Shown: positions 50,883-59,671 of the stretch, one piece after another
How the letters are laid out: every line of letters begins with the position of its first letter
How positions within the stretch are numbered: the first letter of the stretch is position 1
Assembly (NCBI GenBank): GCA_016936975.1
Contig: JAFGWU010000014.1
Coordinates: 87,529-151,528 of the forward strand
Direction of reading: 5' to 3'
Source: Bacteroidales bacterium
Lineage (GTDB): Bacteria; Bacteroidota; Bacteroidia; Bacteroidales; GCA-2748055
Length of the DNA stretch: 64,000 bases
The notes under the pieces: model-generated
Told to the model about the DNA's origin: nothing
Seen by the model: only the letters and a program-made list of their open reading frames with translations
Database searches by the model: none
Made by a program: the position numbers and the translations under genes

Positions 50883-52073
50883 ATGGTAACAGACCGGCAG
50901 TTGTTTTTGCATCATGTGGCGCAGACTTCCGGCAATCCGATGATGCTGGAAATCCGGAATGCCAGAGGCATATTTTTGTACGATACCCGGAACAAACCTT
51001 ACATCGACCTGGTATCGGGAGTCTCTGTTTCGCACCTTGGTCACAACCACCCCGCTGTGATACGGGCGGTTCAGAAACAGGTCGGTAAGCATATGCACCT
51101 GATGGTTTACGGTGAAATCATCCAGTCGCCCCAGGTCCGCTATTCGGAATGGCTGGCTGAAAACCTGCCATCTGCACTCGATAACGTCTTTTTTGTCAAC
51201 TCGGGAAGCGAGGCGATGGAAGGGGCCATGAAGCTGGCCAAACGGGTAACGGGCCGCCATGAAATCATTGCGTTTCAGAATGCCTACCACGGAAGCACAC
51301 AGGGAGCCCTGAGCATTTTCGGGGATCCCTCCTTCAGGCAGGGATTCCTGCCGCTCCTGCCGGGAATACGGCATATCCGGTTCAATAATGTTTCAGACCT
51401 CGACACGATATCCGGCAGAACGGCCGGAGTGGTGGTGGAACCTATTCAGGCTGAGGCCGGGATCATTGAACCGGAAGAGGGATTCCTGGAGAAGCTACGG
51501 AAAAAGTGCGATGAAACCGGGGCCCTGCTGATCCTGGATGAGGTCCAGACGGCATTTGGCCGCACCGGCAGTATGTTCGCCTTCGAACAATATCGGTTCG
51601 TTCCGGATATCCTGTGCCTGGCAAAAAGCCTGGGCGGAGGGATGCCGCTCGGTGCGTTCATCAGCTCAAGAGAGATCATGAAGCATCTCACATACGATCC
51701 GCCGCTCGGACATATTACCACGTTTGGAGGCCACCCGGTAAGCTGTGCCGCCGGACTGGCCGCCCAGACTTTTATCAAAAAGAACAACCTGGTCCGCCAT
51801 GTGGTAAACCAGGGAGCCCTCTACAGGAAACATCTGAAGCATCCGGCCATTCAATCCATCCGCGGAAAGGGATTGTTCCTTGCAGTGGTCCTGAAGCAGG
51901 GCTTGCCGGTGGACAGGTTCCTGGATTATGCGCTGGAGGAAGGGCTGATCATCGATCGGTTCCTCTTTTGCGATAACGCTTTCAGAATCGCACCCCCCCT
52001 GATCATTAACGACACGGAGGTCCTGCTGTCAGTCAATAAAATAGAGAAGGCCCTGGACCGCTTACACGGGTAA
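50883..52073 (+). CDS. class III aminotransferase
   Basis: A 396-residue PLP-dependent enzyme of the ornithine/4-aminobutyrate aminotransferase family. Signatures: NSGSEAMEGAMKLAKRVTGRHEIIAFQNAYHGSTQGALS (substrate/PLP loop), LLILDEVQTAFGRTGSMFAFEQYRFVPDILCLAKSLGGGMPLGAFISS, where Lys in CLAKSLGG forms the Schiff base (about residue 243). It transfers the omega- or alpha-amino group of an unidentified donor. The context gives no pathway. Follows the LytTR regulator by 30 bp and may be under its control. Confidence 0.9.
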   Translation: MVTDRQLFLHHVAQTSGNPMMLEIRNARGIFLYDTRNKPYIDLVSGVSVSHLGHNHPAVIRAVQKQVGKHMHLMVYGEIIQSPQVRYSEWLAENLPSALDNVFFVNSGSEAMEGAMKLAKRVTGRHEIIAFQNAYHGSTQGALSIFGDPSFRQGFLPLLPGIRHIRFNNVSDLDTISGRTAGVVVEPIQAEAGIIEPEEGFLEKLRKKCDETGALLILDEVQTAFGRTGSMFAFEQYRFVPDILCLAKSLGGGMPLGAFISSREIMKHLTYDPPLGHITTFGGHPVSCAAGLAAQTFIKKNNLVRHVVNQGALYRKHLKHPAIQSIRGKGLFLAVVLKQGLPVDRFLDYALEEGLIIDRFLFCDNAFRIAPPLIINDTEVLLSVNKIEKALDRLHG

Positions 52074-52114
52074 GAAACACAGGATTTTTCCGTTAATAAT
52101 AAAAATTGGATTCC

Positions 52115-52942
52115 ATGCGCGGTATTTTTCTGATGATCATGTTGGGATGGCTCCAGGTTATGCCGGCACAGAAGATTGGCCCGGAGGCACTTCCGGAAAG
52201 GGAAGCGGAATTGAAGGCCCTGTTCGATCGGCTCTACTCAGAGGGGGGCGACAGCATTAAAACAAAGCTGGCCAGACGGATCGTTGAAAAATTCGGGGAG
52301 GCGCTCTCTGAGGAGGCATCCTTCGATTACCCTTGGAACAGCCTGGACAAAATCGGGAAAATCTCTTCCGATGACAGGCAGATCAGGATATTTACCTGGC
52401 ATCTGCCATTGAGCAGGGAAGAGGTGAACTATTACGGCTTTATCCAGATCAGGCTGAAACGCGACCGGATCAGGCTTTTCCGGCTGCAGGATGATCCCTC
52501 CGCGGGGCAAAACAGTGAAATAATAGACCAGAGCGTGGATAAATGGCATGGCAAGCTTTATTACAGCATCGTGGAAAAGCACTATGAAAAGGAAACCTGC
52601 TATACCCTGCTCGGCATGGACTTCAACAACCCCCTCTCAACGATAAAAACGGTAGAGGCGCTGGCTATCCGGCGTAACAAACCTGTTTTCCTGAAAAATA
52701 TGTTCCTTGATGGACCTGATCGCAAGAACCGAATGGTCCTGGAATACTCTTCACAGGTGGCTATCTCGATGAGATACAACGAGCAGCTCGGGCTGATCGT
52801 GTTTGATCACCTGACGCCACTGCATCCCGTCTATACGGGAAATTATGAATTCTACGGACCCGATGGCTCCTTCGACGGTCTGGAATTTGTGAACGGCACC
52901 TGGATACTGCGCGAAGATGTCGATGCCCGGAATCCTTACTGA
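52115..52942 (+). CDS. exported protein of unknown function
   Basis: A 275-residue protein with a signal peptide (MRGIFLMIMLGWLQVMPAQ). The mature part alternates charged and aromatic stretches (FDRLYSEGGDSIKTKLARRIVEKFGEALSEEASFDYPWNSLDKIGKISSDDRQIRIFTWHLPLS), followed by a beta-rich C-terminal half. I do not recognise the family. The start was moved from a TTG at 52106 to the ATG at 52115 because it opens the signal peptide. 41 bp after the class III aminotransferase and about 77 bp before htpG, without an obvious terminator between, so co-transcription with the aminotransferase is possible. Confidence 0.65.
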   Translation: MRGIFLMIMLGWLQVMPAQKIGPEALPEREAELKALFDRLYSEGGDSIKTKLARRIVEKFGEALSEEASFDYPWNSLDKIGKISSDDRQIRIFTWHLPLSREEVNYYGFIQIRLKRDRIRLFRLQDDPSAGQNSEIIDQSVDKWHGKLYYSIVEKHYEKETCYTLLGMDFNNPLSTIKTVEALAIRRNKPVFLKNMFLDGPDRKNRMVLEYSSQVAISMRYNEQLGLIVFDHLTPLHPVYTGNYEFYGPDGSFDGLEFVNGTWILREDVDARNPY

Positions 52943-53019
52943 CTTAATGTCAGTTTTCAGACAATGGCATATTGTTTGACACCCCCCGGGTGATTATGTT
53001 AAATTAAAAATTTTGAGCG

Positions 53020-55068
53020 ATGCAGAAAGGTAAAATAGATGTTACCAGTGAGAACATTTTTCCAATCATTAAGAAGTTTCTTTATTCAGATCACGAAATC
53101 TTTTTAAGGGAACTGATATCCAATGCTGTGGATGCGACCCAGAAGCTGAAGACCCTCGCTTCCGTGGGCGACTTCAAGGGGGAACTGGGTGATCTGACCA
53201 TCCGTGTTTCCCTGGACCCAAAGAAGAAAACCCTTACAGTTTCGGATGCGGGTGTGGGGATGACCGCCGAAGAGATTGAAAAGTACATCAATCAGATCGC
53301 TTTTTCGAGTGCCGAGGAGTTCCTTGAAAAGTACAAGAAAGACAGTAATGCCATCATCGGTCATTTCGGTCTTGGTTTTTACTCTTCCTTTATGGTGTCG
53401 AGCAGGGTGGAAATCGTTACCCGTTCCTGGACCGAGGGCAGTAAGGCTGTCAAATGGAGCTGTGACGGCAGTCCGGAGTACTCAATCGAAGAAATCGAGC
53501 GCGACAGGCGCGGAACGGATGTGATCCTCCACATCGATAAAGAGTCGAAGGAATTTCTGGAAGAGCACCGCATCAGCGATATCCTTCAGAAGTATTGTCA
53601 GTTCCTGCCCGTGGAGATTGCTTTCGGGAAAGAGAAGGAGTGGAAGGAGGGAAAAGAGGTTGAAACGGATAAGGACAACATCATCAACGATACCCGTCCG
53701 CTGTGGACCATTCCACCCTCGGAGGCCGCTGAAGAGGATTATAAAAAGTTTTACAGGAAACTCTATCCCATGGGCGATGACCCCCTGTTCAACATCCATC
53801 TGAATGTGGATTATCCTTTTAACCTGACGGGGATCCTTTATTTTCCGCGGATAAAAAACAATATCGAGATCCAGAAGAATAAAATACAGCTTTACTCGAA
53901 CCAGGTTTTTGTAACCGACTCGGTGGAGGGAATTGTCCCGGAATTCCTGACCCTGCTCCACGGGGTACTCGACTCACCGGATATCCCCCTGAATGTGTCG
54001 CGAAGCTATCTGCAGAGTGACTCGAATGTCAGGAAAATATCAGCCCACATAACCAAGAAGGTGGCCGACAGGCTGGAGGAGATTTTCAAGAACGACCGGG
54101 AACAGTTTGAGAAGAAGTGGGACGACCTGAAACTGTTCATCGAATACGGGATGATGTCCGAAGACAAGTTTTACGAGCGGGCTGTCAAGTTTGCACTCCT
54201 GAAGAACACCGAAGGAAAATATTTCACACTGGAAGAGTATGAAAAACTGATCAAGCCTTCACAAACCGATAAGCATAAGACCCTGGTTTACCTCTATTCC
54301 ACCAACAGGGACGGACAGTACAGCTTTATTGAAACGGCCAGGGAGAAGGGATACGATGTTTTGCTCATGGACGGCCAGCTGGATACACACTTTCTGAACC
54401 ACCTGGAATCGAAGCTCGACAATGTACGGTTTGCCAGGGTTGATTCGGAGGTGGTTGAAAAGCTGATCCCGAAGGAAGATGAAAAATCTTCGAAACTCAC
54501 TGCCGAGCAGAAAGCCGATCTGACCCCGGTGTTCCAGTCACAGCTTCCTGACGGGGATCACTTCCTGGTGAGCTACGAATCCCTGGGAGAGAACGGCCAT
54601 CCCGTGATGATCACGCAGAGTGAATTTATGAGGCGTATGAAGGATATGTCGGAACTCAGCGGCAATTCCGGAATCTATGGAACCCTGCCCGACTCCTATA
54701 ACCTGGTTGTGAATGAAAATCATCCCCTCATTGAACGGATCCTTGAACGTGCCGACAAAAAACTGGGAGAAAAGATAAAGAGCCTCAGGGAGCAAAAGAA
54801 GAAACTGGGCGAGGAGCAGTCGCTGATTGACGAGGCAAACAAAGGGAAGAAGGAGGAGGAGATCAGCCAGGCAGATAAGGATGCAAGGGAGGATCTGAGG
54901 AAGCGGACCGAGGCACTGGAAAACGAAAGAATAGACCTTCTGAAGAATTTCGGAAAAAGCCAGAAGCTGGTGAAGCAGTTGATCGACCTGGCTTTGCTGG
55001 CCAATAACATGCTGAAAGGTGCGGACCTGGCAAAATTTGTTAAACGGAGCGTCGAACTGATCAAATAA
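53020..55068 (+). CDS. htpG: molecular chaperone HtpG (Hsp90)
   Basis: A 682-residue Hsp90 family chaperone. The N-terminal ATPase has the GHKL boxes: FLRELISNAVDATQKL (N box), VSDAGVGMT, GHFGLGFYSSFMVS, and RGTDVILH; the middle domain includes the Arg-finger region (NVSRSYLQSDSNVRKISAHI), and the C-terminal dimerisation domain ends ...DLAKFVKRSVELIK. A long charged coiled-coil-like insertion lies at about residues 590-645 (KLGEKIKSLREQKKKLGEEQSLIDEANKGKKEEE). Length is normal for Bacteroidota HtpG. It folds and remodels client proteins in the cytosol. A TTTG at 52975-52978 with an imperfect -7 partner may be its promoter; a heat-shock element was not identified. Confidence 0.97.
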   Translation: MQKGKIDVTSENIFPIIKKFLYSDHEIFLRELISNAVDATQKLKTLASVGDFKGELGDLTIRVSLDPKKKTLTVSDAGVGMTAEEIEKYINQIAFSSAEEFLEKYKKDSNAIIGHFGLGFYSSFMVSSRVEIVTRSWTEGSKAVKWSCDGSPEYSIEEIERDRRGTDVILHIDKESKEFLEEHRISDILQKYCQFLPVEIAFGKEKEWKEGKEVETDKDNIINDTRPLWTIPPSEAAEEDYKKFYRKLYPMGDDPLFNIHLNVDYPFNLTGILYFPRIKNNIEIQKNKIQLYSNQVFVTDSVEGIVPEFLTLLHGVLDSPDIPLNVSRSYLQSDSNVRKISAHITKKVADRLEEIFKNDREQFEKKWDDLKLFIEYGMMSEDKFYERAVKFALLKNTEGKYFTLEEYEKLIKPSQTDKHKTLVYLYSTNRDGQYSFIETAREKGYDVLLMDGQLDTHFLNHLESKLDNVRFARVDSEVVEKLIPKEDEKSSKLTAEQKADLTPVFQSQLPDGDHFLVSYESLGENGHPVMITQSEFMRRMKDMSELSGNSGIYGTLPDSYNLVVNENHPLIERILERADKKLGEKIKSLREQKKKLGEEQSLIDEANKGKKEEEISQADKDAREDLRKRTEALENERIDLLKNFGKSQKLVKQLIDLALLANNMLKGADLAKFVKRSVELIK

Positions 55069-55076
55069 AGTTCCGG

Positions 55077-55601
55077 TCAGAGGAACAGACTATTAACCTC
55101 CTGTTTCAGGTAATCAATGGCAACCTGGGACGGGGGGTTTTTTAATTCCATTACCTGCTCCAGGATCACCTTGCCCAGGGTGGACCCGCTGGAGTCGGGT
55201 TTGAGATCCGCAGCTGAATCATTGATCAGATTAATGGTCTGGTTGCGGGCCGCCTTGACCTTTTCCCATGCTTCCTTGCTGATATAGGTTTGCTGGGAGA
55301 GGTTATGCTCATACTCCGAGCGGATGGTATTCAGTAATTCCGATTGAAATTGCCGGGATGTGTAACCCGGTTTGCTGACACGGATGACCAGTGATTCGGG
55401 GGAAATCCGTTCCAGGAAAAGCACAATCCGCTCATAGGCCTGCAGACGCACCGGCAGGATTTCATCCTTTACATGCAGGTTCAATTCATGCTTTCTTCGT
55501 TTGTCTTCATTCCGGGCCCATGTCCTGGTAAGAAACCATGTGGTCAGAAAAACCACGAGTGCGGGAATGGTGTACTTAAGGATCTCAAGCAATGAATCCA
55601 T
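55077..55601 (-). CDS. membrane-anchored conserved hypothetical protein
   Basis: A 174-residue protein with one N-terminal membrane helix (about residues 8-25, LKYTIPALVVFLTTWFLTRTWA), then a largely helical soluble domain rich in charged residues (LHVKDEILPVRLQAYERIVLFLERISPESLVIRVSKPGYTSRQFQSELLNTIRSEYEHNLSQQTYIS). Matches the general layout of an uncharacterised Bacteroidota family often found near aminotransferase and chaperone genes. I cannot give it a function. It converges with htpG with an 8-bp gap. Confidence 0.65.
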   Translation of the reverse strand: MDSLLEILKYTIPALVVFLTTWFLTRTWARNEDKRRKHELNLHVKDEILPVRLQAYERIVLFLERISPESLVIRVSKPGYTSRQFQSELLNTIRSEYEHNLSQQTYISKEAWEKVKAARNQTINLINDSAADLKPDSSGSTLGKVILEQVMELKNPPSQVAIDYLKQEVNSLFL

Positions 55602-55709
55602 GTTGATTATTTTTTGAAACTTGTGGAACGCAATATTAAGTATAAATATAATTAAAACAGTATTTTTACGCTTCGAAAAGCAGTTTCCTCAATCTAAAAC
55701 CATCGTACT

Positions 55710-56903
55710 ATGGAGCAATTATCAACAAGGATCAAAGCGCTGGCCCCCTCGGCCACCATTGCCATGAATCAGAAGAGCCAGGAGCTCAAGGCAAAGGGTG
55801 TGGATGTGATTAACCTGAGTGTCGGGGAGCCCGACTTTCCCACACCGGTTCATATCAGGGAAGCTGCAAAAAAAGCGATTGACGGCAACTTTTCGCACTA
55901 TGCACCGGTGCCCGGGTACCCTGACCTGAGGGAGGCGATTGCCATGAAGTTCAGGCGGGAAAACAACCTCGATTATAAACCTTCCCAGATTGTGGTCAGC
56001 ACCGGGGCGAAGCATGCCCTTGCCAATGCAATGATCTGCCTTGTTGACAACGGAGACGAGGTGATAATCCCCGCACCTTACTGGGTCAGTTATGTGGAAC
56101 AGGTAAAGATTGCAGGTGGAGAGAATGTGATCCTGGAAACTTCGGTGGAAGATGATTATAAATTGAAGCCCGAACAGCTTAGGGCTGCCATTACGCCCAG
56201 GACCAAGGTACTGCTGCTATGCTCCCCCTCCAATCCTACGGGAAGTGTTTACACCGGTGAGGAGCTGAGGGCGCTCGCTGAAGTCATCGCCGAAAACGAA
56301 CGGGTTTTTGTAATAGCGGATGAGATCTATGAACATATAAATTTTTCCGGAGGGCACCAGTCAATCGCCCGGTTTGAATCCATTCACGACAGGGTGGTGG
56401 TCATTAACGGCGTTTCAAAGGCGTACGCGATGACCGGCTGGAGAATTGGTTATCTGGCCGGTCCGGAATGGCTGGCAAAGGCCTGCTCCAAACTTCAGGG
56501 GCAGATGACCTCCGGGGCCACCTCTATTGCCCAGCGGGCCGCACTGGCCGCCCTTACGGAGGATCAGTCCTGTGTGAAGGAGATGGCCGATGCCTTTCTG
56601 AGAAGACGGAACCTGATCCTGGATCATCTGAAAGAGATTGAAGGGATCCGGTACAATGTGCCGGGAGGGGCCTTTTACGTCTTCCCCGACTTCAGCCATT
56701 ATATCGGCAGGTCGGTCAATGGGAAGAAGATTGAGAACGACATGGATCTCTGCCTGTATCTCCTCGAGGATGCTCATATCGCAACGGTCCCGGGATCGGC
56801 ATTCGGTGCTGAAGGATGTGTCCGCATATCCTATGCCAACTCGGATGATAATCTGAACAAAGCAATGCAGCGGCTCAAGGATGCGCTGGCCGGCTTAAAA
56901 TAA
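55710..56903 (+). CDS. pyridoxal-phosphate aminotransferase, class I (AspC/AspB-like)
   Basis: A 397-residue class I aminotransferase of the 1-gamma (B. subtilis AspB) group. Signatures: VINLSVGEPDFPTPVHIREAAKKAI at the start, STGAKHALANA, LLCSPSNPTGSVY, VIADEIYEHI (Asp, Tyr) and NGVSKAYAMTGWRIGYLAGP, where Lys binds PLP (about residue 235) and Arg contacts phosphate. It probably makes aspartate from oxaloacetate and glutamate in the cytosol, though prephenate specificity is possible in this clade. Length is typical. Single gene; the upstream 108 bp is AT-rich without a clear promoter. Confidence 0.9.
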   Translation: MEQLSTRIKALAPSATIAMNQKSQELKAKGVDVINLSVGEPDFPTPVHIREAAKKAIDGNFSHYAPVPGYPDLREAIAMKFRRENNLDYKPSQIVVSTGAKHALANAMICLVDNGDEVIIPAPYWVSYVEQVKIAGGENVILETSVEDDYKLKPEQLRAAITPRTKVLLLCSPSNPTGSVYTGEELRALAEVIAENERVFVIADEIYEHINFSGGHQSIARFESIHDRVVVINGVSKAYAMTGWRIGYLAGPEWLAKACSKLQGQMTSGATSIAQRAALAALTEDQSCVKEMADAFLRRRNLILDHLKEIEGIRYNVPGGAFYVFPDFSHYIGRSVNGKKIENDMDLCLYLLEDAHIATVPGSAFGAEGCVRISYANSDDNLNKAMQRLKDALAGLK

Positions 56904-56913
56904 GCGACCCGAT

Positions 56914-57369
56914 TCAGTCGAGGGACCGGTTGATATAGTAGCTGTAGTCTTTGAATGATTTGTTATAGGATTGGGAGAAATGGGGGGAATCGATCAGGAA
57001 ATCGGCGGTCGACCGATTACAGGCCGTGGGAACATTGTACAATACGGTGATACGCAACAGGGCCTTCACATCCACATCATGCGGCTGGGGCTGCATGGGA
57101 TCCCAGAAAAAAATCAGAATGTCAATCTCCCCCTCGGAGGTCAGGGCACCCAGTTGCTGATCCCCGCCCAGAGGGCCTGATTTTAATTTTCTCATGGAAA
57201 GCGGCTTCCTGTCACACCTGTCCAGGGTCTCCTCGACCATCCTGCCCGTGGTGCCCGTGCAGATCAGATGATGGTTGGATAATTTGTCTGCATTGTATTC
57301 AACCCATTCGGTCAGATCCTGTTTCCGGTTATCATGTGCTACAAGGGCAATGTTTTTGATTCGGTCCAT
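56914..57369 (-). CDS. mgsA: methylglyoxal synthase
   Basis: A 151-residue enzyme that converts dihydroxyacetone phosphate into methylglyoxal and phosphate, a bypass of lower glycolysis used when phosphorylated sugars accumulate. The family core is clear: IALVAHDNRKQDLTEWV, LICTGTTGRMVEE, SGPLGGDQQLGAL with the catalytic Asp, and IFFWDPMQPQPHDVDVKALLR, where the second Asp/His pair sits. Length and order match E. coli MgsA. Converges with the aminotransferase gene with an 11-bp gap, and diverges from mltG. Confidence 0.93.
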   Translation of the reverse strand: MDRIKNIALVAHDNRKQDLTEWVEYNADKLSNHHLICTGTTGRMVEETLDRCDRKPLSMRKLKSGPLGGDQQLGALTSEGEIDILIFFWDPMQPQPHDVDVKALLRITVLYNVPTACNRSTADFLIDSPHFSQSYNKSFKDYSYYINRSLD

Positions 57370-57463
57370 CTCGGTTTTTTTGTTAAAATTAGGCTCAAAA
57401 GATTAATTCAACAATGGTTATTGGTGAATTCTTTTAAATTTGTAATAGATCAGCTGTACGATT

Positions 57464-58534
57464 ATGGCACTTTACGAAAGAAGGAGGAGAAGGACTTCTA
57501 CCAATATCATCAGGGGATCGGTTCTGTTTGTATTCCTGGGCCTCATCATCCTGGTGATTGTCATATTTAAGTTTTACGGACGGATTTTTGAGCCAAACGT
57601 ATCACTCGATGAGGCCTATGTAATATTTTATGTCGGGCCCGGGAGTGATTATGAAACAGTGCTGGGCAACCTGGCTGATCAGGACATCCTTATTAATCAA
57701 AGGGCTTTTGACTGGATTGCGGAAAAAAAGGAGTACCCTTCCAATATCAAACCGGGACGGTACAGGATCACCGACGGGATGACCAATAATGAACTGGTGA
57801 ATATGCTGCGCTCGGGGAAGCAGGATCCGGTGATGGTGGTGTTTAATAACGTCAGAACCCTTGAGGAACTGGCGGGAAAGGTTTCAGGATATATTCTGCC
57901 CGATTCAGCTGAGATTGCCGCTTTCCTCGCCGATCCGGCTGTGGCGGAACGCTATGGATTCACCGAAAAGAATTTCAGTTCGATGTTTATCCCCAATACC
58001 TATGAATTTTACTGGACCGCGGACCCGGAGGATTTTACCGACCGGATGAAATCGGAGTACGAGCGGTTCTGGGAGGGAGAACGGGACAGAAAGGCCGGGG
58101 CCCTGGAGATGACGCGCACGGAAGTCATCACCCTTGCTTCCATTGTGGATGAGGAGACCCTTCACGATGAAGAGAATGCCCGTATTGCAGGGGTCTACCT
58201 GAACCGCCTGGAACAGGGAATCCCCCTTCAGGCCGATCCAACACTGAGGTTTGCCCTCGGGGACTTTACCAGGAAACGGATCCTTAATCAGGACAAGAAC
58301 CTCGATTCCCCTTACAATACCTATAAATTTAAAGGGCTTCCGCCAGGGCCGATCTCCATTCCCTCCATATCGGCTATTGACGGGGTGCTCAATTATGAGA
58401 AGCACAATTACCTGTTCTTCTGTGCAAAGGATGATTTCAGCGGTTACCATGCGTTTGCCAGGACACTCGCCCAGCATAACCGGAATGCCCGCGCCTACCA
58501 AAGCGCCCTCAACAAAGCCAGTATCTACCGATAA
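57464..58534 (+). CDS. mltG: endolytic murein transglycosylase
   Basis: A 356-residue inner-membrane protein that cleaves nascent glycan strands. One N-terminal membrane helix (about 20-40, GSVLFVFLGLIILVIVIFKFYG) is followed by a LysM-like region and the YceG domain: TEVITLASIVDEETLHDEENARIAGVYLNRLEQGIPLQADPTLRF (about 222-266), where the Glu before Thr in DEET corresponds to the catalytic Glu218 of E. coli MltG, and NTYKFKGLPPGPISIPSISAI. All of these are conserved. A TAAATTTG at 57435-57442 matches the -7 box 22 bp before the ATG. The stop is followed by a heptamer repeat and the convergent murB, another cell-wall gene. Confidence 0.92.
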   Translation: MALYERRRRRTSTNIIRGSVLFVFLGLIILVIVIFKFYGRIFEPNVSLDEAYVIFYVGPGSDYETVLGNLADQDILINQRAFDWIAEKKEYPSNIKPGRYRITDGMTNNELVNMLRSGKQDPVMVVFNNVRTLEELAGKVSGYILPDSAEIAAFLADPAVAERYGFTEKNFSSMFIPNTYEFYWTADPEDFTDRMKSEYERFWEGERDRKAGALEMTRTEVITLASIVDEETLHDEENARIAGVYLNRLEQGIPLQADPTLRFALGDFTRKRILNQDKNLDSPYNTYKFKGLPPGPISIPSISAIDGVLNYEKHNYLFFCAKDDFSGYHAFARTLAQHNRNARAYQSALNKASIYR

Positions 58535-58535
58535 A

Positions 58536-58562
58536 AACCCTGAACCGGGAACCCTGAACCCT
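58536..58562. repeat. heptanucleotide tandem array
   Basis: CCCTGAA, CCGGGAA, CCCTGAA, CCC: a 7-bp periodic stretch filling the convergent gap between mltG and murB. Same period as the arrays at 31736-31847 and 49008-49031, with a different unit. Confidence 0.65.
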
Positions 58563-59576
58563 TCAGAGGACCTGCACCTCCCGTTCGAGGGCGATCCCGA
58601 ATTTTGTCTCCACATCTTCCCGGATCCGTTCCGAGAATTCGTAAATCTCCTTGCCGGCAGCACCTCCGTAGTTGACAATGACCAGGGGTTGGAATGGCCA
58701 GGTCCCGACATTTCCGATTCGTTTACCCTTCCAGCCTGCCTGCTCGATCAGCCATGCGGCCGGGATCTTAACCATGTTTTCTCCTGCAGGATAATGGGGT
58801 ACCTCCCGGTAGTTGGCTTCAATACATTTGAAAACGGGATTTGCGACAACCGGGTTCTTGAAAAAACTGCCGGCATTTCCGTATTGATCCGTTTCGGGCA
58901 GTTTGGACCTGCGGATGTCAATAATGGTTTGCCGCAGATCTTCCGCCGTGTGGCGGGACCTCTTTTCGAAAAGAGCCCTTACCTCTCCGTAATCTAAACG
59001 GAAATCGGGTTTCCTGGTCAGCCGGAACACCACCCGGGTTATGATATAGCGGCCGGCAGATGGTTCTTTGAAGATGCTGGTCCGGTAGCCAAACCCGCAG
59101 TCAGCGTTTTGCAGGACGACCCTCCTTTTTTCCTCCAGGTCGTAGGCCTCGAGATATTCCATGCGATCTCTGAGTTCCACGCCATAGGCTCCGATATTCT
59201 GAATGGGCGCAGAACCGACCGAACCGGGAATCAGCGACAGGTTTTCAAGTCCGCACCAGTTTTTCTCCACGCAATATTTCACAAAGTGATCCCAGTTCTC
59301 TCCGGCCCCGGCCGATACGATTACTGTGTCGCCCTCCTCTTCAAGGATGCGGATGCCTTCTACACCGGGATGAAGGACCAACCCTGCAAAATCACCTGTG
59401 AAGAGCAGGTTGTTCCCTTCCCCGATTACCAGGAACGGATTCCGGGCAATGTCAAAAAGATTCAGGATCTCATCCAGCTCCTCCGGGGAGCGAAAAACAG
59501 CAAAGAAGTCTGTGAAAACATCTACCCCGAATGAATTCCATGTTTTAAGGGAGACCTTTTTTTCGAGTGCAATCAT
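58563..59576 (-). CDS. murB: UDP-N-acetylenolpyruvoylglucosamine reductase
   Basis: A 337-residue FAD enzyme that reduces UDP-GlcNAc-enolpyruvate to UDP-MurNAc, the second step of peptidoglycan synthesis. VIGEGNNLLF (near 60) is the FAD pyrophosphate loop, IPGSVGSAPIQNIGAYG and YRTSIFK follow, and GNAGSFFKNPVV contains the catalytic Ser that protonates the intermediate; LEREVQVL at the end carries the last Glu. Type I MurB (E. coli-like). The frame continues to 59609, but the ATG at 59576 is preferred because a -7 promoter box (TATATTTG, 59594-59601) lies in that extension. Confidence 0.93.
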   Translation of the reverse strand: MIALEKKVSLKTWNSFGVDVFTDFFAVFRSPEELDEILNLFDIARNPFLVIGEGNNLLFTGDFAGLVLHPGVEGIRILEEEGDTVIVSAGAGENWDHFVKYCVEKNWCGLENLSLIPGSVGSAPIQNIGAYGVELRDRMEYLEAYDLEEKRRVVLQNADCGFGYRTSIFKEPSAGRYIITRVVFRLTRKPDFRLDYGEVRALFEKRSRHTAEDLRQTIIDIRRSKLPETDQYGNAGSFFKNPVVANPVFKCIEANYREVPHYPAGENMVKIPAAWLIEQAGWKGKRIGNVGTWPFQPLVIVNYGGAAGKEIYEFSERIREDVETKFGIALEREVQVL

Positions 59577-59593
59577 CCTGAAATATAAGTGTT

Positions 59594-59601
59594 CAAATAT
59601 A
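59594..59601 (-). promoter_or_regulatory. -7 promoter box of murB
   Basis: Minus-strand TATATTTG is a full TAnnTTTG match 18 bp before the chosen ATG. I find no TTTG at the usual -33 distance, so only the -7 box is supported. Confidence 0.45.
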
Positions 59602-59671
59602 CATAACATCGCATGATTAATTCTTCTCTGAGGGATTATTTCTATCTTCGTTCGGAAACAGGATTGTACCG

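Noticed and set aside
58068-58160. Loss of the catalytic Glu in MltG (VDEET instead of VEKET)
   Set aside because: The changed position corresponds to E. coli residue 216; the catalytic Glu218 equivalent is retained.
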